43,784 nt of DNA, from positions 1 through 43,784 of the forward strand of contig JBFXDI010000018.1 of the NCBI GenBank assembly GCA_050181295.1. Reading direction: 5' to 3'. Numbering within the stretch: position 1 is the first letter of the stretch; each line of letters starts with the position of its first letter. Source of the DNA: JBFXDI01 sp050181295. GTDB taxonomy: Bacteria; Pseudomonadota; Alphaproteobacteria; Rhizobiales; Aestuariivirgaceae. The notes beneath the pieces were generated by a model, which saw nothing but the letters and a program-made list of their open reading frames with translations, made no database searches and had not been told where the DNA came from. Shown here one piece after another: positions 16,252 through 24,308 of the stretch. Position numbers and translations under genes: made by a program.

Positions 16252-17655
16252 TCATTCGCCGGACGGCTTGACGGGCGCGCGGCCGGCCACCTCGTCGGCG
16301 GCGTTCTTAGGCAAACGCGCGTGGCTCGCGATCGAGGCAAACGCCAGAAGCGCCATGACGAAGAAGGCGATCGAGAAGTCGGCGGCCACGAGCGTCTCAT
16401 CGCCGCGCCATGCCTGCACGATCTCCAGCACCAGGGCGCCGAGCGCGACGCCTGTCGAGGTCGCAAGCTGCTGGGCCACGCTGGCGATGGCAGTCGCCTG
16501 GCTCATCTCGGGCCGCGCGACGTCGGCATAGCTCAGCGCATTGAGGGCCGTGAACTGCAGCGAACGGAAGAAGCCGCCGACAAGCAGGACGCCGAGGATG
16601 ATCCAGTGAGGTGTCGAAGGCGTGAAGAGGCCGTTGATCATCAGGCTCAGGGCGCAGATGCCGGCGTTGACCACCAGCACGGCGCGAAATCCGTAACGGC
16701 GCAGGATCCTCGAGGCGGTGAACTTCATCGCCATGGCGCCAAGCGCGGCGGCGAAGGTCAGGAGACCCGACCGGAAGGCGTCGAGCCCGAAGCCGACCTG
16801 CAGCATCAGGGGCAGGAGAAAGGGCGTGGCGCCCAAGCCGATGCGGAAGAGGCTCCCTCCCAGCACGCCCGACCGGAAGGTCTGGATCCGGAAGAGCTTC
16901 AGGTCGAGCATCGGATCGGCGGTCCGTTTCTGGTGAAACCAGTAGAGGACAAGCAGGACGCCGCCTGCGAGCATGAGCACCGGCGCGACCCACTCCGGCA
17001 GCAGGCTCCTTCCGAGCGTCGTCAGCCCGAACATCATCGCGGCGAGGCCGAGCCCTGAGAGGAAGAAGCCTTTGACATCGAGCCGCGAGAGGCGCTCGCC
17101 ACGGATATCGGGCATGTAGAGCGTCGCCAGCACGATCCCGAGGATGCCGACCGGCACGTTGATCCAGAAGATCCAGCGCCAGTGGAAATAGGTGGCGATG
17201 AAGCCGCCGAGCGGCGGGCCGATGATCGGGCCGATGAGGGCGGGGATGGTGAGATAGGCGAGCGCGTTCACGAGCTCGTTCTTGGGAACCGACCTGAGGA
17301 GGATGAGGCGGCCAACCGGGACCATGAGCGCCCCGCCGAATCCTTGCGCGGCGCGGGCAGCCACCAGATCGGGAAGGGAGGAAGCCGCCCCGCACCAGAT
17401 CGAGGCGAGCACGAAGACGAGGATGGCGGCCCGGAACACGTGCCGGGCGCCATAGCGGTCGGCCACCCAGCCGCTCACGGGAATGAAGACAGCAAGGCTC
17501 AGGAGATAGGACGTGAAGGCCAGCTTGAGGATGACGGGATCCTCGTTGAGGTCGGCCGCCATCACGGGAAGCGCCGTGGCGATCACGGTGCCGTCCATGT
17601 TCTCCATGAACAGGGCCGCCGCGACCACGAGGGGAATGAGCCAGTAGTTGGGCAT
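16252..17655 (-). CDS. MFS drug/efflux transporter (DHA2 type)
   Basis: A 467-residue inner-membrane protein with about 14 predicted helices, as in the DHA2 (EmrB/QacA) group of the major facilitator superfamily. GWVADRYGARHVF is the motif A loop between helices 2 and 3, and LIGPIIGPPLGGFIA matches the motif C found in antiporters. MENMDGTVIATALPVMA at helix 1 is the usual DHA2 start. The substrate is unknown. I chose ATG 17655; the in-frame ATG at 17709 would reach into the short intergenic space with prmA. Monocistronic or cotranscribed with prpE, 67 bases ahead. Confidence 0.88.
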   Translation of the reverse strand: MPNYWLIPLVVAAALFMENMDGTVIATALPVMAADLNEDPVILKLAFTSYLLSLAVFIPVSGWVADRYGARHVFRAAILVFVLASIWCGAASSLPDLVAARAAQGFGGALMVPVGRLILLRSVPKNELVNALAYLTIPALIGPIIGPPLGGFIATYFHWRWIFWINVPVGILGIVLATLYMPDIRGERLSRLDVKGFFLSGLGLAAMMFGLTTLGRSLLPEWVAPVLMLAGGVLLVLYWFHQKRTADPMLDLKLFRIQTFRSGVLGGSLFRIGLGATPFLLPLMLQVGFGLDAFRSGLLTFAAALGAMAMKFTASRILRRYGFRAVLVVNAGICALSLMINGLFTPSTPHWIILGVLLVGGFFRSLQFTALNALSYADVARPEMSQATAIASVAQQLATSTGVALGALVLEIVQAWRGDETLVAADFSIAFFVMALLAFASIASHARLPKNAADEVAGRAPVKPSGE

Positions 17656-17746
17656 GGGGTGCTGCAACGGCCGATGGCACGCCGCCGCGGCGATGGCAAG
17701 GCTTGCCATGCCTTGCCGCGAAGATGGCGCATGCTAGAGAGAATGC

Positions 17747-18586
17747 ATGTTCATCGCCCGATCGAAGCCCATGGCCAAGGACGAGGCCGAGCGGCTGTCG
17801 GACCTCCTTACCGAGGCGGACGAGCCCGAGGCGCTGTCCGTGTCGGCAACGGAGATCGACGAGGCGCGGAGCCTCTGGCAGGTCGAGGCGCATTACCAGG
17901 ATGCGGCGGCCGAGGGGGCCCTGGCCGCGGCGGGCGTCGAGTTCCTCGGCTTCGAGCCGGTTCCCGATGTGGACTGGGTGGCGCTGTCGCTCGCGGGCCT
18001 GGCGCCGGTCATCGCCGGGCGCTTCATCGTGCATGGCGGGCACGACCGGGAAAAGCTCAGGCCCGGGGGCGTGCCGATCGAGATCGAGGCTGGGATGGCC
18101 TTCGGCACCGGGCATCACGGAACCACACGGGCCTGTCTCCTGGCGCTCGACCGGCTGCTCAAGCAGCGGCGCCCGGCAAGGGTGCTGGATGTGGGGAGCG
18201 GTTCAGGCGTGCTCGGCATCGCCGCGGCGCTGGCGGCCTCGGCGCGCGTGCGCGCGACGGATATCGACCCCGAGGCGGTTTGGGTCACGGCGGCCAATGC
18301 GCGCCTCAACAGGGTGGGGGCGCTGGTGGAGGCGCGGCTTGCCTCTCCCCGCGACTTCCTTTCGGGCAGTTACGACCTCGTGTTCGCAAACGTGCTGGCG
18401 GGCCCGCTCATCGCCATGAGCTTGAGACTCGGCGGAGTCCTGGCCAGGGGCGGGACCATCGTGCTGTCAGGGATCCTGCGGGAGCAGGCCCGGAGCGTCG
18501 CCGGCGCCTATCTGGCGCGGGGCCTGACGCTCAAGGCGCGAATCGCGCTCGGGGAGTGGACCACGCTGGTGCTCGAACGGCCTTGA
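17747..18586 (+). CDS. prmA: Ribosomal protein L11 methyltransferase
   Basis: A 279-residue SAM-dependent methyltransferase that trimethylates ribosomal protein L11. EAGMAFGTGHHGTTRACL is the PrmA hallmark, VLDVGSGSGVLGIAAA the SAM-binding motif I, and FANVLAGPL the catalytic segment. ATG 17747 is used; ATG 17771 is an equally plausible start. Its last codon and stop run into a palindromic repeat: bases 18585-18586 of the stop TGA are the first two bases of the repeat. Confidence 0.9.
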   Translation: MFIARSKPMAKDEAERLSDLLTEADEPEALSVSATEIDEARSLWQVEAHYQDAAAEGALAAAGVEFLGFEPVPDVDWVALSLAGLAPVIAGRFIVHGGHDREKLRPGGVPIEIEAGMAFGTGHHGTTRACLLALDRLLKQRRPARVLDVGSGSGVLGIAAALAASARVRATDIDPEAVWVTAANARLNRVGALVEARLASPRDFLSGSYDLVFANVLAGPLIAMSLRLGGVLARGGTIVLSGILREQARSVAGAYLARGLTLKARIALGEWTTLVLERP

Positions 18587-18699
18587 GCATGATGCCGAAA
18601 AGTGTGAAGCGGTTTTCGGACCGCATCATGCTCTACTCCATTGGCATAGATCACGTTTATGAGTTTGGGCGATCCGCCCAAATTCATCGTGATCTATGC
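18585..18699. repeat. Mosaic of two long intergenic palindromes
   Basis: Two adjacent inverted repeats. The first (18585-18633) pairs GAGCATGATGC with GCATCATGCTC and, inside, CGAAAA with TTTTCG. The second (18644-18699) pairs GCATAGATCACG with CGTGATCTATGC and, inside, ATGAGTTTGGGCG with CGCCCAAATTCAT (one mismatch). From memory, near-identical elements lie between genes in many rhizobial genomes. The stop of prmA overlaps the first base pairs of this element. Confidence 0.85.
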
Positions 18700-18715
18700 G
18701 TGCCTGAAAAAGGGA

Positions 18716-18778
18716 GCGCCCGGCACAGGGAGGGAATGCCGGGCGCAAAGACACCAGTCAGGGAGGAGAGGACTGGTG
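18716..18778 (-). terminator. Tandem hairpins ending the DUF1127 gene
   Basis: Read on the minus strand after the DUF1127 stop: a first 8-bp stem (CACCAGTC/GACTGGTG, 18752-18778), then a 10-bp stem (GCGCCCGGCA/TGCCGGGCGC, 18716-18746) followed by TCCCTTTTTC. The second fits an intrinsic terminator; the first may protect the mRNA end. Confidence 0.75.
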
Positions 18779-18781
18779 CGA

Positions 18782-19000
18782 TTAGCGGTTCTCCGAACCC
18801 CAGACCATGCGCTGGATCTCGCTCCGCTTGAGGCCGATGTCGGCCAGGAGGCGGTCGTCCAGGGCTTCGAGCTGGCGCTCGGCGCGGGCCCTCGTCACAT
18901 ACCGGCGGACACCGCCGGCAACGCGGCCGAGGAAATCGGGAAGAACGCGGAGCGTGCTGCCACCGGCAGCGACGCTGCGGTCATAGGTGGTGGTGGTCAT
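18782..19000 (-). CDS. DUF1127 (YjiS-like) small protein
   Basis: A 72-residue basic protein. The C-terminal half carries the DUF1127 signature: RAERQLEALDDRLLADIGLKRSEI, after a basic helix (RRYVTRARAER). In Agrobacterium and relatives, such Arg-rich proteins affect phosphate and carbon metabolism and can bind RNA. The start ATG at 19000 gives MTTTTYDRSVAAGG; a frame continues upstream to 19096 but its codons lack coding character. Long upstream region with dyads, and tandem hairpins downstream, suggest its own regulated transcript. Confidence 0.85.
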   Translation of the reverse strand: MTTTTYDRSVAAGGSTLRVLPDFLGRVAGGVRRYVTRARAERQLEALDDRLLADIGLKRSEIQRMVWGSENR

Positions 19001-19426
19001 CTGGTTGCTCCAACTGCGTTCGACAAGGGCTCTGGCGCTTTTCAAAAGGCACTCGTAGCACTTGTGGTTGACTGCTCTACTCTTTGTGCGTCGCACAACG
19101 ATGGACGGTATATGCTCGCATTTGCGGCCAAGTGCCAGAGGGGATAAAACAGGTCAGTCATGCGATATGCGCATGCCCCGTTCATTCTCTGTTAATTTTG
19201 TCGAGATTGGCCGAAAATTCGCGGATTTCCAGCAATTTTTGTGGCTGCTATGAGCGGTTTTCATCATTCCGGCGCCTATTGTCATCCGCCTGTCGCGTCC
19301 AAATCGCCTTGTTGCCATAATCTGACCGAATAGCTTATCGACCTGTCCGATATTGCGACGCAGCATGAGCGGAATCAAGGCGCGAGTGTAATTGCCGCCG
19401 TCCATATCCCGTCCTATGAGTAGGAC
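19001..19426. other. Gene-free 426-bp interval, comparatively AT-rich
   Basis: No convincing reading frame. It separates the divergent DUF1127 and aminopeptidase genes and must hold both promoters. Two dyads lie in the DUF1127 half (19084-19098 and 19159-19175). For the aminopeptidase a weak sigma-70-like pair is visible: TTGCCA (19312-19317), 17 bases, TTATCG (19335-19340). The stretch at about 19190-19270 is the most AT-rich part. Confidence 0.55.
19084..19175. promoter_or_regulatory. Two operator-like dyads upstream of the DUF1127 gene
   Basis: TTGTGCGTCGCACAA (19084-19098) is a perfect 7-bp inverted repeat around one base. CATGCGATATGCGCATG (19159-19175) has perfect 6-bp arms. Their centres are about 76 bases apart, upstream of the DUF1127 start at 19000. 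They look like transcription factor sites; no factor is identified. Confidence 0.4.
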
Positions 19427-21241
19427 ATGTTCCAGGTTTTCGAAGAGCAGAGCGACGGGAAGGCGGCGGCCCGGCGCCTCGATATGCTGAGGGCCGGCTT
19501 CGACGCCAACGGCATCGACGGCTATATCGTCCCGCGTTCCGACGAGTTTCAGGGCGAGTATGTCGCGCCTTACGCGGAGCGGCTGCGCTGGCTCACCGGG
19601 TTCACCGGGTCGGCCGGACTGGTCATCATTCTCAGGGACAAGGCGGCGATCTTCGTGGATGGGCGCTATACCATTCAGGTTCGGGAACAGGTCGACACCG
19701 ACCGGATCGAGCCACGCCATCTCATGGACGAACCCCCGGCGCGCTGGATCGAGGACAACCTCAAGCCGGGCTCCGTTCTGGGCTACGATCCCTGGCTGCT
19801 GACCGCCGAGCAGACAGCGAATTTCGCCGCCGCATGCGGCAAGGCGGGCGGCATCCTTAAGCCTCTCGACCTCAATCTCGTGGATGCGGTGTGGAAGGGC
19901 CGGCCCTCGCGGCCATCAGCTCCTGTCAGCGTCCATCCGACGCAGTTCGCCGGCCGCCCGGCCGCGGACAAGGTGGCGGACATGGCCAAGGCGCTCGAGA
20001 AGGCCGGAGCCGACGCCGCTGTGCTGACGTTGCCCGATTCGGTCGCCTGGCTTCTCAACATCCGCGGCGAAGACGTCTCGCACGTGCCGGTAGCGCTCGC
20101 CTTCGCGATCCTCCACCGTTCCGACAAGCCCGAACTCTTCATCGATGCGGCGCGTCTGAGCGAGGATACCTCGGCGCATCTCGCCAGGGTGGCGCGCCTC
20201 CTGCCGCCCGATGCCATGGAAGCCTCGCTGGCGGCGCTCGGCGTCAAGGGCGCATCCGTGATCGTCGATCCCCATACCGCGGCCGAGAAGGTGCGGGCGG
20301 TGCTGGCCGACACGGGAGCCAAGATCGTCACCGGAAGCGACCCTTGCGTCCTGCCGAAGGCGCGCAAGAATGCGACCGAGGTCGAGGGCGCTCGGGCTGC
20401 GCACCGCAGGGACGGCGCCGCCATGTCGCGCTTCCTGGCCTGGTTCGACCGCGAGGCGCCGAAGGGCGGGCTCGACGAGATCGCGACGGTGAAGCGGCTC
20501 GAGGAAATCCGGAGCGAGAGCGGAGAGTTGCGGGACGTGTCCTTCGATTCGATCGCCGGCGCCGGTCCGCACGCCGCCATTCCCCACTATCACGTCTCCA
20601 CCGCCACGAACCGGGCGATCGGGATGCACGAGATCTTCCTCATGGACTCGGGCGGGCAATATCCCGACGGCACGACCGACGTCACCCGCACGGTGATCGT
20701 CGGCACGCCGACGGCCGAGATGAAGGACCGCTTCACGCGCGTGCTCAAGGGCATGATCGGCCTGTCGCGCCTGCGCTTCCCGCCCCGCACCATGGGCGGC
20801 CATCTCGATGCCTTCGCGCGCCACGCCCTCTGGCAGGCGGGCCTAGACTTCGACCACGGCACCGGCCACGGGGTCGGCAGCTACCTGTCGGTGCACGAGG
20901 GGCCGGCGCGCTTCTCGAAGGCCGACCGCACGGTGCTCGAGCCCGGCATGATCCTTTCCAACGAGCCCGGCTACTACAAGCAGGGCCATTTCGGCATCAG
21001 GATCGAGAACCTTGTCGTGGTGCGCGAGGCCGAGCCGATCGAGGGCGGCGAGCGGCCGATGCGCAGCCTGGAAACGCTGACGCTCGTGCCGATCGACCGG
21101 CGGCTCATCGAGCCGTCGCTGCTTTCGACCGAAGAGCGTGAGTGGCTAGACGCCTATCACGCGCGGGTGCGGCGCGAGATCGGACCGTCCCTGGAGGGAG
21201 AGGATCTCGCCTGGCTCGAGGCCGCGACGGCGCCGCTTTAG
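19427..21241 (+). CDS. Xaa-Pro aminopeptidase (aminopeptidase P, M24)
   Basis: A 604-residue cytosolic metallopeptidase that removes N-terminal residues before proline. It has the three-domain layout of eukaryote-like aminopeptidase P: two creatinase-like domains (about 15-310) and a C-terminal M24 catalytic domain. Metal ligands are visible as Asp407 and Asp418 (LMDSGG, TDVTRT), His481 (GTGHGVGS), Glu513 (NEPGYY) and Glu527 (IRIENL). The C-terminal extra segment (EREWLDAYHARVRREIGP) is typical of this long subfamily. ATG at 19427 opens MFQVFEEQSDGK; the N-terminal residues before about 15 are not strongly conserved, so a slightly later start is possible. Confidence 0.92.
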   Translation: MFQVFEEQSDGKAAARRLDMLRAGFDANGIDGYIVPRSDEFQGEYVAPYAERLRWLTGFTGSAGLVIILRDKAAIFVDGRYTIQVREQVDTDRIEPRHLMDEPPARWIEDNLKPGSVLGYDPWLLTAEQTANFAAACGKAGGILKPLDLNLVDAVWKGRPSRPSAPVSVHPTQFAGRPAADKVADMAKALEKAGADAAVLTLPDSVAWLLNIRGEDVSHVPVALAFAILHRSDKPELFIDAARLSEDTSAHLARVARLLPPDAMEASLAALGVKGASVIVDPHTAAEKVRAVLADTGAKIVTGSDPCVLPKARKNATEVEGARAAHRRDGAAMSRFLAWFDREAPKGGLDEIATVKRLEEIRSESGELRDVSFDSIAGAGPHAAIPHYHVSTATNRAIGMHEIFLMDSGGQYPDGTTDVTRTVIVGTPTAEMKDRFTRVLKGMIGLSRLRFPPRTMGGHLDAFARHALWQAGLDFDHGTGHGVGSYLSVHEGPARFSKADRTVLEPGMILSNEPGYYKQGHFGIRIENLVVVREAEPIEGGERPMRSLETLTLVPIDRRLIEPSLLSTEEREWLDAYHARVRREIGPSLEGEDLAWLEAATAPL

Positions 21242-21260
21242 GCTGCCTCAGCAACAAACA

Positions 21261-21284
21261 ATGCCCGGCGCGATGGCCGGGCAT
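21261..21284. terminator. Shared terminator hairpin (pepP / rpmF)
   Basis: ATGCCCGGC and GCCGGGCAT form a perfect 9-bp stem around a 6-base loop, 20 bases after the aminopeptidase stop and 25 bases after rpmF on the other strand. The minus strand continues TGTTTGTT, the plus strand TTTCC, so it could serve both converging genes. Confidence 0.65.
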
Positions 21285-21308
21285 TTCCGTTCCGGAAGGC
21301 CGGAAGGC

Positions 21309-21494
21309 TCAGTAGTCGGTCTTGGGCTCGAGGATCTGGCGGCCGCGGTAGGTGCCGGTCTTCAGATCGACGTGGTGGGGACGGTGCAGTTCGCCCGTAT
21401 CCTTGTTCTCGACATAGGTCGACTTCGGCTTGGCGTGCCCCGAGCGGCGGAATCCGCGCTTCATGGGCGAGGTTTTTCTCTTTGGAACGGCCAT
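21309..21494 (-). CDS. rpmF: 50S ribosomal protein L32
   Basis: A 61-residue L32 that matches alphaproteobacterial L32 from end to end: MAVPKRKTSPMKRGFRRS, VENKDTGELHRPHH and the tail RGRQILEPKTDY. It lacks the zinc-binding cysteine pairs of the C+ form, as usual in this class. ATG at 21494 follows GGAGA. Its own promoter is at 21545-21573 and a terminator hairpin lies downstream. Confidence 0.97.
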   Translation of the reverse strand: MAVPKRKTSPMKRGFRRSGHAKPKSTYVENKDTGELHRPHHVDLKTGTYRGRQILEPKTDY

Positions 21495-21544
21495 CGTTCG
21501 TCTCCGGACGGTCTGAAATGGGCTGAAATGCCTGTCGGGCGGCG

Positions 21545-21573
21545 CTTATACAGGCCGCGGCGGCGGAAATCCA
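21545..21573 (-). promoter_or_regulatory. Probable sigma-70 promoter for rpmF
   Basis: On the minus strand: TGGATT, 17 bases, TATAAG. The -10 hexamer is the same as that of rplY. Transcription would start near 21538, about 44 bases before rpmF. Confidence 0.45.
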
Positions 21574-21634
21574 GTGGTGCCCCCGAGGAATTGCGCTGGC
21601 GTTGGCGACCCTGTCAAGGCATGACCTGCCGCTG

Positions 21635-22552
21635 ATGTCCTCGACCTCCTCTTCCCGCAAGGCGCAGGCGCCCACGCCGGCCTGGCTCGGCGCAGCGCCG
21701 GGCCTCTTCGTGTTCCTGTGGTCGACGGGCTTCATCGGCGCGCGCATGTCGGCGCCGGATGCGGAGCCCCTGACCTTCCTGGCCGTGCGGTTCGCGCTCG
21801 CGGCGTCGATCCTTGCAGTCGCGGCCCTGGTGCTCGGGGCGCCCTGGCCGCGCGGCAAGGCGGCGGCGCATGCGCTCGTGGCCGGCTCCCTGCTGCACGG
21901 GGCCTATCTGGGCGCTGTCTTCTGGGCCATATCGCACGGCCTTCCGGCCGGGGTGGCCGCCCTCATCGCCGGGTTGCAGCCGCTCCTCACCACCGTCATC
22001 GCCGCCTCATGGCTCGGCGAGGCCGTGACGATCCGTCATTGGCTCGGGCTGGGGGTGGGCCTTCTCGGTGTGGCACTCGTGCTGTGGCCGAAGTTCGATT
22101 TTGCGGGCGCCGGCATCACGCCGGTGACGGCCGGGGTCGCGTTCCTCGGCATGGTGAGCATCACGGTCGGCTCCATCTACCAGAAGCGTTTCGTGGCAGG
22201 GCAGGATCTGCGCTCCGGAAACGCGCTGCAGTTCGTCGGCGCGACCGTCGTGACCTTCGCGCTGGCGGCGTTATTCGAGACCTTCACCATCCGCTGGACC
22301 GGACCCGTCGTCTTCGCCATGGCATGGCTGGTGCTCGTGCTGTCGATCGGGGCCATCACGATCTTCTATCTCATGATCCGGCACGGTGACGTCTCGCGCG
22401 TGGCGGCGCTCTTCTATCTGGTGCCGGCGGTGACGGCGGCGATCGCGTGGGCGATGTTCGGCGAGATGCTCAATCTCATGCAGATCGCCGGCATGGCCGT
22501 CTGCGCGGCTGCCGTGCTCATGGTGACGCGTCGGAGGTCCGGGCCGGCATGA
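21635..22552 (+). CDS. EamA/DMT family transporter
   Basis: A 305-residue inner-membrane protein with ten likely helices in two EamA repeats (about 15-145 and 165-295), the drug/metabolite transporter layout. Conserved features are LWSTGFIGARMS in helix 1 and AAIAWAMFGEML near helix 9. The substrate is unknown; relatives export amino acids or metabolites. ATG at 21635 is used, since the in-frame TTG at 21602 lacks a ribosome binding site. It runs divergently from rpmF and 61 bases ahead of the Mcd-like gene. Confidence 0.85.
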   Translation: MSSTSSSRKAQAPTPAWLGAAPGLFVFLWSTGFIGARMSAPDAEPLTFLAVRFALAASILAVAALVLGAPWPRGKAAAHALVAGSLLHGAYLGAVFWAISHGLPAGVAALIAGLQPLLTTVIAASWLGEAVTIRHWLGLGVGLLGVALVLWPKFDFAGAGITPVTAGVAFLGMVSITVGSIYQKRFVAGQDLRSGNALQFVGATVVTFALAALFETFTIRWTGPVVFAMAWLVLVLSIGAITIFYLMIRHGDVSRVAALFYLVPAVTAAIAWAMFGEMLNLMQIAGMAVCAAAVLMVTRRRSGPA

Positions 22553-22613
22553 GACATATTCGGCCGTTCTGGAGCCGGCCCGCCATTGCTATAGTTGCAG
22601 CGCAACAAGCCGG

Positions 22614-24308
22614 ATGGATAGCCCGATGACGCTTGCCTACGATCGCTCGCCCGAGCTTTCCGATCGCCCGCTTGCGAGCCTTTCCGAGGCCGTATCGGCC
22701 GCCGACGCACTCTTCGCCAGGGCCCGGTCGCGCCTTTCGGAGCGCCTGACGGAAGACGGAAAGCTCTCGGGCTCGGCTCTGGAGCGGGAGCAGCATGCGG
22801 TCCACGGGCTTGCCTGGCTCTCGACCTATGTTGAGGCGCTGCGCTGCCTTGCGGGCTATGTCGAACGGCAGGCCGCGACCGGTCGGCTGGGCGAGATCGA
22901 GAGCCTGCTGGTCGAGATCGCGGCCGGCGAATATCTCAATCAGATCGCCGGCGGCATCCCCATGAACCAGGCGGAGTTCGTGCGCCCGGCCGAACTCGGG
23001 ATCACGCGCGAGGAGACGGCGAAGTTTCTCACCGGTCCGGCGGCGGCTCTCCTGGAGAAGGGCAACACGGCGCAGAACCGCGCCCGGCTCGTCGCGCTCA
23101 TAGCGGAGGACAGCGGCGCCGTCACGCTCGGCGATGCCGGCCTCGACGAGACGCTCGACCAGATGCGCGGCGAGATGCGCCGCTTCGTCGAGGCGAAGGT
23201 CGCGCCGCACGCCCACAAGTGGCATCTGGAAAACGCCTATGTGCCGCTCGAAATCATCGAGGAGCTGGCGGGACTCGGCGTCTTCGCGCTGACACTTCCC
23301 GAAGACCGGGGCGGCATGGGCCTCGGCAAGGTGGCGATGTGCGTCGTCTCGGAGGAGCTGTCGCGCGGCTGGATCGCGGTCGGCTCGCTCGGCACCCGCA
23401 CCGAGATCGCCGCCGAGCTCATCCAGCAGGGCGGCACCGACGCGCAGAAGGATTTCTGGCTGCCGAAGCTCGCGAGCGGCGAGATCCTGCCCACCGCCGT
23501 CTTCACCGAGCCCAACACCGGTTCAGACCTCGCATCGCTCCGGACGCGCGCGGTGAAGGACGGCGACGTCTGGAAGGTCACCGGCAACAAGACCTGGATC
23601 ACGCATCCGGCGCGGGCCGATGTGATGACGCTGCTCGTGCGCACCAACCCGGAGGAGCCAGGCTACAAGGGACTCTCCATGCTTCTTGCGCCGAAGCCCC
23701 GCGGCAGCGACGCCGATCCGTTTCCGGTCGCCGGCATGTCGGGCTCGGAGATCGAGGTTCTCGGCTATCGCGGCATGAAGGAGTTCGAGATCCGGTTCGA
23801 GGATTTCGAGGTGCCGGCGGAGAACCTGCTGGGCGGCGTCGAGGGCCAGGGCTTCAAGCAGCTCATGCAGACCTTCGAGTCGGCCCGCATCCAGACCGCC
23901 GCGCGCGCCATCGGCGTGGCGCAGAACGCGCTCGACCTCGGCCTTAAGTATGCGCGCGACCGCATCCAGTTCGGAAAGCCCATCCTTGCCTTCCCGCGCA
24001 TCGCCGACAAGCTGGCGCTGATGGCGGCCGAGATCATGGCGGCGCGCCAGCTCGTCTACCACGCGGCCTCGGAGAAGGACGCCGGTAGGCGCTGCGACCT
24101 CGAGGCCGGCATGGCGAAGCTCCTGGGCGCCCGCGTCGCCTGGGCCGCGGCCGACAACGCGCTCCAGATCCATGGCGGAAACGGCTTCGCGCTCGAGTTC
24201 GAGATTTCCCGCGTGCTCTGCGACGCCCGCATCCTCAACATCTTCGAGGGCGCGGGCGAGATCCAGGCGCAGGTCATCGCGCGCCGGCTGCTCGAGGGAG
24301 CCAATTGA
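22614..24308 (+). CDS. mcd: Acyl-CoA dehydrogenase, probable (2S)-methylsuccinyl-CoA dehydrogenase
   Basis: A 564-residue flavoprotein, about 150 residues longer at the N-terminus than a common acyl-CoA dehydrogenase. That extra domain, with EYLNQIAGGIPMNQAEFVRP, is what I recall from methylsuccinyl-CoA dehydrogenase (Mcd/MeaD), which oxidises methylsuccinyl-CoA to mesaconyl-CoA in the ethylmalonyl-CoA pathway. The catalytic part begins near residue 180 (LDETLDQMRGEMRRFVEAKV); FTEPNTGSDLASLRT and GNKTWITH bind FAD and substrate; Glu545 in IFEGAGEIQ is the likely catalytic base. ATG at 22614 or 22626 are both possible. The other pathway genes (ccr, ecm, mch) are not in the window, so the substrate rests on similarity alone. 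Confidence 0.78.
   Translation: MDSPMTLAYDRSPELSDRPLASLSEAVSAADALFARARSRLSERLTEDGKLSGSALEREQHAVHGLAWLSTYVEALRCLAGYVERQAATGRLGEIESLLVEIAAGEYLNQIAGGIPMNQAEFVRPAELGITREETAKFLTGPAAALLEKGNTAQNRARLVALIAEDSGAVTLGDAGLDETLDQMRGEMRRFVEAKVAPHAHKWHLENAYVPLEIIEELAGLGVFALTLPEDRGGMGLGKVAMCVVSEELSRGWIAVGSLGTRTEIAAELIQQGGTDAQKDFWLPKLASGEILPTAVFTEPNTGSDLASLRTRAVKDGDVWKVTGNKTWITHPARADVMTLLVRTNPEEPGYKGLSMLLAPKPRGSDADPFPVAGMSGSEIEVLGYRGMKEFEIRFEDFEVPAENLLGGVEGQGFKQLMQTFESARIQTAARAIGVAQNALDLGLKYARDRIQFGKPILAFPRIADKLALMAAEIMAARQLVYHAASEKDAGRRCDLEAGMAKLLGARVAWAAADNALQIHGGNGFALEFEISRVLCDARILNIFEGAGEIQAQVIARRLLEGAN

Noticed and set aside
16397..18118. Long minus-strand frame across the MFS gene and prmA
   Set aside because: It lies out of frame with the MFS gene and antisense to prmA; the product is an Arg/His/Pro-rich shadow.
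19100..19145. Sigma-54 promoter before the DUF1127 gene (TGGCAC...CCGCA on the minus strand)
   Set aside because: The distance between GG and GC is 9 bases instead of the required 10.
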